A stretch of DNA of 5,342 nt from WRCA01 sp050943575 (GCA_050943575.1 JBMNPL010000028.1:1-5342); one strand, 5' to 3'. Counted from the first letter of the stretch, positions 1 to 5,079 are shown. The notes: generated by a model not told the origin, from the sequence alone. Numbers and translations: made by a program.

Positions 1-2
1 AA

Positions 3-59
3 TGGTGGGCCCGGAGGGATTTGAACCCACGACCGCCCGGTTATGAGCCGGGCGCTCTG
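3..59 (-). tRNA. tRNA-Met(CAT) 3' fragment, left attachment site
   Basis: On the minus strand this reads D-stem 3' strand (GAGC), anticodon arm with CTCATAA loop (anticodon at 43-45), variable GGTC, T-arm with TTCAAAT loop, acceptor CGGGCCC, discriminator A and an encoded CCA (3-5). The 5' half is missing: past about 59 the sequence becomes element DNA. It is therefore a fragment, most likely the displaced original 3' end of the target gene. The CAT anticodon suits elongator Met, but initiator Met or Ile2 cannot be excluded from half a gene. The T-stem contains one T-T apposition, shared by both copies. Confidence 0.85.
5..54. repeat. 50-bp terminal direct repeat, left copy (attL)
   Basis: This stretch is identical base for base to 5293-5342. 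It covers the tRNA from the anticodon-stem 5' strand to the discriminator base plus one base. Beyond the repeat the flanks differ: encoded CCA on the left against CTG on the right, read on the minus strand. The crossover is therefore within or at the edge of this block. Confidence 0.95.
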
Positions 60-506
60 ACGGGGGGAATTGACAAACGGGGCGATATTTACGAGGATTT
101 AGAAACGGGGGAAAGTTTCGGGGATGCTGCAGGCTCTACAGGCAAAACGGAGGCAGGAGATAAGTTCTATGTGATAAATCTCGATGATGCAATCGATTAC
201 ATCACACATGGAATAAAACGCAAAAAGCCTGTAAAACCGCTATCTAAGAACGATAAGACCGGTAAAGGAGCGTTTACGGCTATTAAGTATTTCCTGAGTT
301 TCGGGGATATCATCTCCCAAACCATAGAAGGACAGGGAGAGAACGCCGAAATCTCAGAGAGAACCGCCCGTATCACCTATAAAACCGTTAGAGCGTATAA
401 CGTAGCGCAGAACGCTAAATCAGGAAGATCAAGAAGAAGACGAAGAAGAAATAACCCCGGCCCCTTTTCCCCTAGGATGAATCCTTTGGGTAGTTGGGAT
501 CGTTGA
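21..506 (+). CDS. Split integrase-like protein, C-terminal part (intC), lacking the catalytic domain
   Basis: This frame is open through the tRNA fragment (LNPRPPGYEPGALT) and continues to 506. There is no in-frame ATG before 477, and the TTG at 21 lies inside the tRNA, so this is a gene fragment and not an independent gene. It joins in frame to the ORF at 5087 when the two repeats are fused. After the tRNA-encoded linker comes a Gly/Asp/Glu-rich stretch. A region resembling a tyrosine-recombinase core-binding domain follows (NLDDAIDYI, then AIKYFLSFGDIIS and SERTARITYKTV). Neither the Arg...HxxR...Tyr catalytic set nor a domain of the needed size is present. The protein ends in an Arg-rich run followed by NNPGPFSPRMNPLGSWDR. 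SSV-type intC parts normally hold the whole catalytic domain, so this one is truncated. The core-binding resemblance is by eye only; reading continuity through the att site is the firm evidence. Confidence 0.6.
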   Translation: MNPRPPGYEPGALTGGIDKRGDIYEDLETGESFGDAAGSTGKTEAGDKFYVINLDDAIDYITHGIKRKKPVKPLSKNDKTGKGAFTAIKYFLSFGDIISQTIEGQGENAEISERTARITYKTVRAYNVAQNAKSGRSRRRRRRNNPGPFSPRMNPLGSWDR

Positions 507-614
507 GGGAGATACCCAATATGGTAATATACCACTTGGTGCGGGATAAAGTGAGATGTCAGTGGTGTCAAGGTAAGGCGGAAGGGCTTCTTGACCGGTT
601 TCAGACGGGTTCAA

Positions 615-1595
615 TCAGATCTGACGGTAATCCATTTTTAAGTTGAACTCGATTGCCGAGACATCATTGGCTTCAGGTAATTTATTGCGAATTGCATCTA
701 ACGCCGATTTCGTGCGCCTATCTAAATCCCTACATATGAGAATTCCCTTTACGCTATGCGTCTTAAACTCCTCCATAATTTGATTCATGTAGTCTAAAAG
801 TTGCATTAATGCACTAGAGGGTGACTTATCTCGTTTTAACTCAAGAATAACGTAACTATCCTCTTGCTTATGTTTACAGAAAATGTCAATATATGTGCCA
901 CATTTGGTACGATAATGTTGATTTCCATCAATAATTTCGAGATCGGGGAACATATTCTCGAAATTTCTCCGAATGACGTCTTCTAGATGCAACTCCAACA
1001 TGTTATTGATGACGAAGGTTTTCACCCTATCTGTGTCGGTTCTGAAATTGGAATCTATACCAATATTTGTGTCAATCGTGTCGTGTGTTGTAACCTGTTC
1101 CTCGAACTTATCGAACTCATTAATGATCCTCGATAGCTCGTTCACGGGTAAATCGATAGGTGAAATGGTCCCGACGATTGTGTTTCTCAAAGCCAGACCG
1201 CAAACTTGTCCAACGATATCTATTGTCTTTTCATTGTTGCATCTAGTATGAACCCTTTCGATGAACGATCGAAAAGAAGCGTACTCTTCATCGGATAATT
1301 CGTCATAGTCGTAATCCCTTCCCGATAACAGCACCCTCCGTACCCTTGCTCTCTTCTCTTCAGATAATGAAAGCAACTCTTTAAAACAAGCAAGAAATAC
1401 GTCAGGATGTTTTGTACGCTGATATTTATCTGTTATGAGTATCTTTCCAAGGTAGTATCGTTTATTGTCGTGTTTTAAGAAGTTAAACCCTCTTTCAGTC
1501 ACTCTCAATTTTTGTTTCCTTATCGTGATCAACTTATAGGATTGCAGGGCTGTTAACCGTTCAAAGGTTGCTGAATATAACTCTCGCTTATTCAT
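615..1595 (-). CDS. NucS/DUF91-like PD-(D/E)XK nuclease with N-terminal winged-helix-like region
   Basis: Likely a DNA endonuclease of about 326 aa. The C-terminal third has the NucS/EndoMS-like signature: CGTYIDIF with the metal-binding Asp near residue 237, then VILELKR (Glu 252, Lys 254) and QLLDYM (Gln 265), as in the PD-(D/E)XK fold. The N-terminus (YSATFERLTALQSYKLI...RVTERGFNFL) looks like a winged helix, and the middle is helical and charged. NucS proteins act on mismatched or branched DNA; related nuclease domains also occur in restriction and defence proteins. I chose the ATG at 1595 because it overlaps the stop of the upstream small gene by 8 nt (ATGAATAA), which suggests translational coupling. 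A TTG nine codons upstream is the alternative. Nuclease fold is fairly secure; role is not. It could be defence, repair or the nuclease partner of the methyltransferase on this element. Confidence 0.75.
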   Translation of the reverse strand: MNKRELYSATFERLTALQSYKLITIRKQKLRVTERGFNFLKHDNKRYYLGKILITDKYQRTKHPDVFLACFKELLSLSEEKRARVRRVLLSGRDYDYDELSDEEYASFRSFIERVHTRCNNEKTIDIVGQVCGLALRNTIVGTISPIDLPVNELSRIINEFDKFEEQVTTHDTIDTNIGIDSNFRTDTDRVKTFVINNMLELHLEDVIRRNFENMFPDLEIIDGNQHYRTKCGTYIDIFCKHKQEDSYVILELKRDKSPSSALMQLLDYMNQIMEEFKTHSVKGILICRDLDRRTKSALDAIRNKLPEANDVSAIEFNLKMDYRQI

Positions 1596-1794
1596 ACATG
1601 TCACTGGCTTCGTATTCAGCAATCATTCTCTCGCTCATTATATCTTTTCGATCCTTACGAATCACCTTAACCATAAATTCGGCTATTTCCCTTCTTTCTT
1701 CTTTGGAGGTGATAGTATCGAAACCACCAGTGGCTTCAAGATGTGAGATGAGTTGAAATATTACTTCCTCATCTTCCTTAGCGTCGATATCCAT
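1588..1794 (-). CDS. Small acidic helical protein of 68 aa, coupled to the nuclease
   Basis: No family recognised. The protein is charged and predicted mostly helical (EDEEVIFQLISHLEAT, then KEERREIAEFMVKVIRK and SERMIAEYEASD), with no membrane segment or signal peptide. Its stop codon overlaps the ATG of the NucS-like nuclease by 8 nt, so the two are very probably one transcript with coupled translation. The ATG at 1794 lacks a convincing Shine-Dalgarno sequence, but a TATA-like box centred 26 nt upstream fits a leaderless archaeal start. An accessory or controlling partner of the nuclease (for example an antitoxin-like or regulatory subunit) is an inference from position and size only. Confidence 0.6.
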   Translation of the reverse strand: MDIDAKEDEEVIFQLISHLEATGGFDTITSKEERREIAEFMVKVIRKDRKDIMSERMIAEYEASDMYE

Positions 1795-1813
1795 GGATAG
1801 TTCTCTCGCACAG

Positions 1814-1826
1814 ATATTATTTATCT
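1814..1826 (-). promoter_or_regulatory. TATA-like box for the small protein-nuclease pair
   Basis: On the minus strand this reads AAGATAAATAATA, centred about 26 nt before the ATG at 1794. That is the spacing of an archaeal TATA box to a transcription start at the initiation codon. Absence of a good Shine-Dalgarno sequence before 1794 agrees with a leaderless transcript. The box is AT-rich and could be fortuitous. Confidence 0.4.
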
Positions 1827-2149
1827 TCTATCAAGTGCTCTTCAGGTGTGATTGCCCTCCTCTTTCATTCTTGTTAGACAACTGGAAAGCAGGCTATGCC
1901 AAGGCAGGAAGGCGTACGTAACAACGGTGATGTATCAGTCTGGAAACGTCTCAAAAATCTTCGAGACAGTTGATATTGGGATTTAACCGAAGAATGAACC
2001 TCCTTTCAGCCGTTCTTGATGTATACAGACAGGTATCTTGATCCTTTTTCACATACTCCAATGCGGTCTAACAATTAGATAATATCTGAAATACAACCTC
2101 TGCAACAACAATCCACATGTGGATAAGAGTCATTGTTTTGAATATGTGT
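1827..2149. other. Non-coding stretch upstream of the hsdS remnant
   Basis: I see no convincing gene here. The only tidy ORF is a 25-codon plus-strand frame (ATG at 1896, stop ending 1973) without a ribosome-binding site or recognisable product. No strong repeat or RNA structure was found by eye. It is probably decayed DNA between the nuclease pair and the hsdS fragment. Confidence 0.4.
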
Positions 2150-2430
2150 TCCACTCTTTCAGAACAGCACGGGATCGGCTGCCCATGATTACGCTCTTTT
2201 CTCTTGCCGACCGGATCGAAGCCGAAGTCGGGGCGGCACGCACGGAGACTGAAATAATGCGGCAATCCATCCTCATCCTGGCATTTTTGGGCCGTCTCAT
2301 CCCTACTGACGCAGAACTCCTCCGGTTGGAGGAGCGCACCTATGAACCGGCATCGATTCTCCTTAAACATATCCACTCTGAGAAGATGGAGAAAACAGGG
2401 CGAAAACGTGTTCAGTCAACATTTGTCTGA
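2150..2430 (+). pseudogene. hsdS: 3' remnant of a type I restriction specificity subunit (hsdS), frameshifted
   Basis: HsdS directs DNA sequence recognition in type I restriction-modification complexes. Residues decoded from 2194 onward (LFSLADRIEAEV, then MRQSILILAFLG, RLIPTDAELL and YEPASILLKHI) match the conserved C-terminal part of HsdS: the coiled-coil spacer ending, the SIL..AF.G.L.P block and the EPAS.LL tail. In another frame just upstream, 2150-2170 reads STLSEQH, the degenerate form of the PPL.EQH motif that normally precedes it. Between EQH and LFSLADR there are 23 nt where 24 would keep the usual spacing, so a one-base deletion explains the frame change and the in-frame TGA nearby. 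The target-recognition domains upstream are gone, and no hsdM or hsdR is present. The stop is at 2428-2430. Confidence 0.75.
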
Positions 2431-2664
2431 GGGCCGTTCTCCTTTTTCTCCTGTGTTTTCTCCCGATTTCTCCCGATGTTTTAGGAGAACATCGGTACCG
2501 TGCCGAGTGCTGAATGCTCTTTTGTCTAGGGGTGCCGTTTGCATCCTGCTCCCCTAAAATTTGAAATTTTTACTCCTTAGGCGTATTTCCTTCTGGGATT
2601 CCTCTTCTTCTCCGGCTCTCCTCTTTTTCCCTGGAGATGTTGCCGTCAGTAGATGAGTAGCCTG
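2431..2664. other. Pyrimidine-rich, hairpin-dense intergenic stretch
   Basis: No gene seen. The plus strand is rich in TCTCC runs and includes a 10-bp tandem repeat, TTCTCCCGAT (2458-2467 and 2468-2477). Hairpins: a perfect 8-bp stem CCGATGTT/AACATCGG (2473-2480, 2488-2495, 7-nt loop); a competing stem GTTCTCC/GGAGAAC (2436-2442, 2484-2490) sharing bases with it; and TAGGGG/CCCCTA (2527-2532, 2551-2556) extended by GC/GC across one mismatch. The last is followed by an AT-rich run ending in five Ts. These could terminate transcription leaving the hsdS remnant. Confidence 0.5.
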
Positions 2665-2826
2665 TCATTTTTCGTCAGTCTTCAATTTGTTCTTCATCCT
2701 AACTTTGAATTGCTCGCAAGATGGCCATTTCCCCTTATTTCCTATTCTGACCGTTTTAACCTCCCATCCGTTTCCGCAGGCGAGATAGACGACGATTCTG
2801 TCACAGTACTTCGCTAATTCTGACAG
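2665..2826 (-). pseudogene. 3' remnant of an unidentified coding sequence, possibly a lost nuclease
   Basis: On the minus strand a frame reads SELAKYCDRIVVYLACGNGW, then EVKTVRIGNKGKWPSCEQF and a Lys-rich end, stopping at 2665. The residue pattern is protein-like: alternating hydrophobic beta strands, a GNGW turn and an amphipathic C-terminal helix. The frame meets a stop at 2848-2850 with no start codon or ribosome-binding site, and the protein-like quality fades where the palindromic block begins. The order Asp (of YCDR), 12 residues, then E-V-K is compatible with a PD-(D/E)XK core. It lies downstream of the methyltransferase operon on the same strand, where a restriction gene would be expected. 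I do not recognise the family, so the nuclease idea is a hypothesis. Confidence 0.4.
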
Positions 2827-2846
2827 CCGACATCGAATGATGCGGC

Positions 2847-2869
2847 CTCACGTGACGCCTCAACGTGAG
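2847..2869. repeat. Perfect 7-bp hairpin CTCACGT/ACGTGAG
   Basis: The arms are 2847-2853 and 2863-2869 with a 9-nt loop. It lies just inside the left arm of the 16-bp inverted repeat and marks the point where the coding remnant on the minus strand runs into a stop. Confidence 0.5.
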
Positions 2870-2890
2870 TTCTCAGCGCCCGGAAACTGG

Positions 2891-2975
2891 ATTTCGCGGC
2901 TTCGCGGCTTCGCGTGAGGCTCTATCCCCTCGTGCTGAAATCTCACGCGAAGACGCGAAGAGCGCGAAGGGAAAT
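2891..2975. repeat. CGCGAAG repeat palindrome
   Basis: The left arm holds three 8-bp units of TTCGCGGC type (from 2893) and the right arm holds ACGCGAAG twice (2945-2960) plus AGCGCGAAG. Arms 2908-2918 and 2942-2952 are perfectly complementary over 11 bp (CTTCGCGTGAG/CTCACGCGAAG) with a 23-nt loop, and pairing continues imperfectly outward. GC-rich CGCGAAG arrays of this kind recur between genes in many bacteria and archaea. The plus-strand ORF over it (SREDAKSAKG-type translation) is a by-product of the repeat. Confidence 0.65.
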
Positions 2976-3027
2976 CGATGGTTTGCCCTCCTGAGGACGG
3001 GCTCAAACATTTTAGCGAAGTACTGTG

Positions 3028-3181
3028 TCAAGAGAAACCATAGGAGGAAACTGGAGAACAGAACAGAAAGGGAGGTAGCAACACATAGGTGAAGAGAACC
3101 GTTAGGAAAAACTGAGAAGAAAAGGGGGTAGTTATTGGGGGGCAGAGATTCTTAACTGGGGATTGAAAACTGAATCTAGAA
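3028..3181. other. Purine-rich spacer after the winged-helix gene
   Basis: No gene seen. On the minus strand, downstream of the winged-helix stop, the sequence is C/T-rich with runs of T such as CCCCCTTTTCTTCTC and CAGTTTTTCC. These could serve as archaeal T-rich terminators for the methyltransferase operon, though no single site stands out. Confidence 0.3.
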
Positions 3182-3577
3182 TTAGTTGGGGCTCCAGCCC
3201 ACTTCTGAAACCATATCTATTAACAATTGCAGTCTTTCAGACTCTTTCGATATCCTCTCTTGCATCTGACTTACTACAATCCTAGCGTCGAACTCCGAAC
3301 TGATTAGGAACATGCCTTTAGATCTCTTCGAACCGATAATAATACCGTTTTCCCGAAGAGGGCCGAGTACAGTGATCTGCCAATCTTCCTTGTTACGGAT
3401 ATCGTAACCGTTCTCTTGCAAATGGTCCACAATTCTTTGTGTAGCGATTGCATGGTCTACTCCAACTGCATGTTCGAGCATGAATCTGACCGTTTCAACC
3501 ATTTCCGGGTTTTTTTTATGATTCGAAAGCGGCCCTTGATCCACTAGAAAGCTTTGAGCACGAGCGATGAACGGCAT
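3182..3577 (-). CDS. Winged-helix DNA-binding protein, third gene of the methyltransferase operon
   Basis: About 131 aa from the ATG at 3577. The central part (EMVETVRFMLEHA, ATQRIVDHLQENG, WQITVLGPLRENGI) followed by a wing-like IIIGSKRSKGMFLI fits a winged helix-turn-helix. The C-terminal ISSEFDARIVVSQMQERISK and SERLQLLIDMV form a long helix that could dimerise. Similar small winged-helix units occur beside or fused to type II restriction enzymes, as regulators or DNA-binding parts. No nuclease motif is visible. It starts 39 nt after the methyltransferase stop, so it is co-transcribed. Neither the ATG nor the alternative TTG at 3595 has a strong ribosome-binding site; I preferred ATG. It may be the surviving N-terminal domain of a restriction enzyme whose remainder decayed, or a complete regulator. 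Confidence 0.6.
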   Translation of the reverse strand: MPFIARAQSFLVDQGPLSNHKKNPEMVETVRFMLEHAVGVDHAIATQRIVDHLQENGYDIRNKEDWQITVLGPLRENGIIIGSKRSKGMFLISSEFDARIVVSQMQERISKESERLQLLIDMVSEVGWSPN

Positions 3578-3616
3578 AGAGAGTAGTAATCCCAAGGGTA
3601 TTTTATGTGTTTCGGA

Positions 3617-4534
3617 TCATATTTTGATGAATGAGCCTAACTCATAGTTCTTCAATCCCACTGCGTGCTTAATTTTGGGATCAACAAATGTGAGCCTCTC
3701 CTTTTCTAACAAAACTCTTTCTTCAGCAATATTCGCATATTCACTATCAATTTCAAATCCAATGTAATTAACGCCGAGTTTCACACAGGCTACAGCGGTT
3801 GACCCAATTCCCATAAATGGATCAAGAACAAGATCTGTCTTTGCAACTCCATGATCCTTTATGCACATTTCAGGTAATTTAGTAGGGAATACTGCGGGGT
3901 GCGGTCTAGATTCCCGGATGGTTTCATACGGAATAAACCATGTGTTACCCCGGTCACGTGAATCGGTTTTATTTGCAGACTTCCATCTTCGAATGTTTGC
4001 TTTATCTTGATATGGGACTCCTATCGCTGTTTTATCGAGACCGACATCTCCCTTTTTGGTAAAATGAAAGATATATTCATGACAATCGTGGTGGAACCTT
4101 AAACTGTTAATTGGCTTATAATGTCCAACAGCAATATCTTCAGAGATATTCGAAGACTGTCCAATATCTTCATGTGAAATTGCGATAGATTTTATCCAAT
4201 GTATTGTATTTTGCAATACGAAATGTTTACGAATCGTTTGGGCAATATCAAGAGGAATCCAAGGATCTTTTAATGAGCCTCCGACATTTAGAAAGAACGA
4301 TCCATCATCTTTTAGGACCTTTTTACATAGAATAGCGACTTGCTCTATCCAATCTAAATAAGCATCACGTGGCCGATTGTCATCATACTGGTTGTAATCA
4401 ATTCCTAAGTTATACGGGGGTGAGGTAACGATAACGTCCACCTCTTGCGGATTCATGTAGGATAATCCATCAATGCAATCAACGTCATATATCCGGTTGT
4501 ACTCGAAATTAAAAGTCACCCTCTCCACCCCCAT
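3617..4534 (-). CDS. Beta-class site-specific DNA methyltransferase, probably N4-cytosine
   Basis: Transfers a methyl group from S-adenosylmethionine to a base in a specific DNA sequence. The 305-aa protein has catalytic motif IV, TSPPYN, at residues 37-42. The SAM-binding motif I, DPFMGIGST, is near the C-terminus (228-236), followed by GFEID. This order, IV before I with the recognition region between, defines the beta class. SPPY is typical of N4-cytosine enzymes, although some N6-adenine enzymes share it. The middle (HEYIFHFTKKGDVGLDK, RDRGNTWFIPYETI, RPHPAVFPTKLPEM) resembles archaeal type II methylases such as the CTAG-specific MthZI/MjaI group from memory; specificity cannot be read from sequence alone. 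The ATG at 4534 lies 26 nt inside the upstream AbrB-like gene, indicating coupled expression. All motifs are intact, so it is probably active. Confidence 0.88.
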   Translation of the reverse strand: MGVERVTFNFEYNRIYDVDCIDGLSYMNPQEVDVIVTSPPYNLGIDYNQYDDNRPRDAYLDWIEQVAILCKKVLKDDGSFFLNVGGSLKDPWIPLDIAQTIRKHFVLQNTIHWIKSIAISHEDIGQSSNISEDIAVGHYKPINSLRFHHDCHEYIFHFTKKGDVGLDKTAIGVPYQDKANIRRWKSANKTDSRDRGNTWFIPYETIRESRPHPAVFPTKLPEMCIKDHGVAKTDLVLDPFMGIGSTAVACVKLGVNYIGFEIDSEYANIAEERVLLEKERLTFVDPKIKHAVGLKNYELGSFIKI

Positions 4535-4721
4535 CGTTTCTTCTGGAGGGAATTACACTAGCCTTAAGATCTTTATTGCAGGGATCAAAAATCCAAGTTA
4601 CCGAACTCCCCGCTCGTAGGCCAAAGTATTCGCATAACTCTTTTGGTAAAGTTGTCCTTAATGCGTTGCTTTCATTGCGAATCCTACATATCTTTGTGCT
4701 TTTCACTTTGGTTGCGCTCAT
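4509..4721 (-). CDS. AbrB/MazE-type DNA-binding protein, likely operon regulator
   Basis: A 70-aa protein whose core (RIRNESNALRTTLPKELCEY, then FGLRAGSSVTWIFD) is a SpoVT-AbrB swapped-hairpin domain covering about residues 12-58, with the usual R-T-TLPKEL and G-L-R-AG positions. The Gly-rich tail is short. Such proteins act as transcription regulators or antitoxins. Its 3' end overlaps the methyltransferase start by 26 nt, so it most likely controls the modification operon, much as C proteins do in type II systems, although it belongs to a different fold. The ATG at 4721 follows a GGGGAT-like weak ribosome-binding site. Repeats in its leader are candidate autoregulatory operators. Confidence 0.75.
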   Translation of the reverse strand: MSATKVKSTKICRIRNESNALRTTLPKELCEYFGLRAGSSVTWIFDPCNKDLKASVIPSRRNDGGGEGDF

Positions 4722-4728
4722 ATAATCC

Positions 4729-4749
4729 CCAACTCGTTGACCAACTCGT
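4729..4749. repeat. Direct repeat CCAACTCGT x2 in the AbrB-like gene leader
   Basis: Copies lie at 4729-4737 and 4741-4749, 12 bp apart (about one helical turn), 8-28 nt upstream of the start codon. The position between the presumed promoter and the start codon suits a repressor binding site, or an mRNA site near the ribosome-binding sequence. Confidence 0.45.
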
Positions 4750-4754
4750 AGGTC

Positions 4755-4793
4755 TATCGCATATTAGTTCTTGCGATATTCAAATATTATAAA
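4755..4793 (-). promoter_or_regulatory. Promoter and inverted-repeat operator of the methyltransferase operon
   Basis: A TATA-like element, TTTATAATAT on the minus strand (4793 to 4784), would place a transcription start near 4762. A perfect 7-bp inverted repeat, TATCGCA (4755-4761) and TGCGATA (4772-4778) with a 10-nt spacer, covers that start. A dimeric repressor bound there would block initiation, and the AbrB-like product is the obvious candidate. This is inference from spacing and symmetry. Confidence 0.45.
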
Positions 4794-4845
4794 AATAAAG
4801 ATATTCTTGAAGGGAGCAAGATGGCACACACTGAAATTCGGCCAT

Positions 4846-4947
4846 TCACACAGATTTTTCTGGTTTGCAGCCTTTCGCTACCGCCTCAAGCACGATCTCT
4901 TTCTGCTTCGGTGAATACTCACCAACAACCAAGAGTTCAGCGGTCAT
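4846..4947 (-). pseudogene. 33-codon HTH-like gene start, probably truncated
   Basis: The ATG at 4947 is preceded by AAAGGAGAG, a strong ribosome-binding site 5 nt upstream. The product, MTAELLVVGEYSPKQ then KEIVLEAVAKGCKPEKSV, has a natural amino-acid mix. The part from SPKQKEIVLEAVAKG resembles the first helix of an HTH, as in transposase or terminase small-subunit N-termini, but stops before a recognition helix. The likeliest reading is a gene cut short when the adjacent modification operon arrived, although a genuine 33-aa peptide is possible. It is divergent from the integrase-like gene at 5087, with 139 nt between start codons. Confidence 0.35.
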
Positions 4948-5045
4948 TCGCTCTCCTTTGTGTGATGTTTCCTCTATTGCTTCCGCGCCTGGGCAATACC
5001 CCCTCGGGCCTAGACCCCCGCACAGACTCTTAGGCATACCGAAAG

Positions 5046-5075
5046 TGTACGGACACATACGGACATGTACGGACA
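5046..5075 (+). repeat. Three tandem 10-bp repeats upstream of intN
   Basis: The units are TGTACGGACA (5046-5055), CATACGGACA (5056-5065) and TGTACGGACA (5066-5075), each sharing TACGGACA. A 10-bp period puts all copies on one face of the helix, typical of cooperative binding by ribbon-helix-helix repressors or of recombinase arm sites. The array ends within the ribosome-binding site of the integrase-like gene, so a bound protein would block its expression. Confidence 0.7.
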
Positions 5076-5079
5076 GGAG
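5075..5079 (+). promoter_or_regulatory. Shine-Dalgarno AGGAG of intN
   Basis: AGGAG ends 7 nt before the ATG at 5087 and supports that start. It overlaps the last base of the tandem 10-bp repeat array. Confidence 0.7.

Larger units (their letters stand above)
2802..3027. repeat. 226-bp block bounded by 16-bp inverted repeats (MITE-like or inversion scar)
   Basis: CACAGTACTTCGCTAA at 2802-2817 recurs as its exact reverse complement at 3012-3027. The space between is dominated by palindromes and short repeats and has no recognisable gene. The left arm is also part of the coding remnant on the minus strand (LAKYC), so the right arm is an inverted copy of that coding fragment. No clear target-site duplication flanks the block, which weakens the case for a classical miniature transposon. 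Confidence 0.5.

Noticed and set aside
1896..1973. 25-codon plus-strand ORF (MPRQEGV start)
   Set aside because: Short, no ribosome-binding site, no recognisable product.
2068..2376. 102-aa minus-strand ORF
   Set aside because: Antisense shadow of the hsdS remnant; the plus-strand product matches known HsdS C-terminal motifs.
2342..2557. 71-aa plus-strand ORF
   Set aside because: It runs through the pyrimidine-rich hairpin region and gives a low-complexity product.
2865..3092. 75-aa plus-strand ORF
   Set aside because: It is a translation of the CGCGAAG palindrome and the right inverted repeat, without ribosome-binding site or protein-like composition.
4780..4845. 21-codon minus-strand ORF overlapping the stop of the 33-codon frame (TGAATG)
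   Set aside because: The sequence encodes a Cys/Tyr/Phe-rich tail through the AT-rich promoter tract; likely chance.
4821..5033. 70-aa plus-strand ORF with AGGGAG ahead of its ATG and an AT-rich tract upstream
   Set aside because: The product has an unnatural Ser/Pro/Leu-rich composition and lies antisense to the better-looking 33-codon frame; the AT tract is better explained as the minus-strand operon promoter.
5046..5075. CRISPR-like array
   Set aside because: Only three contiguous 10-bp units with no spacers.
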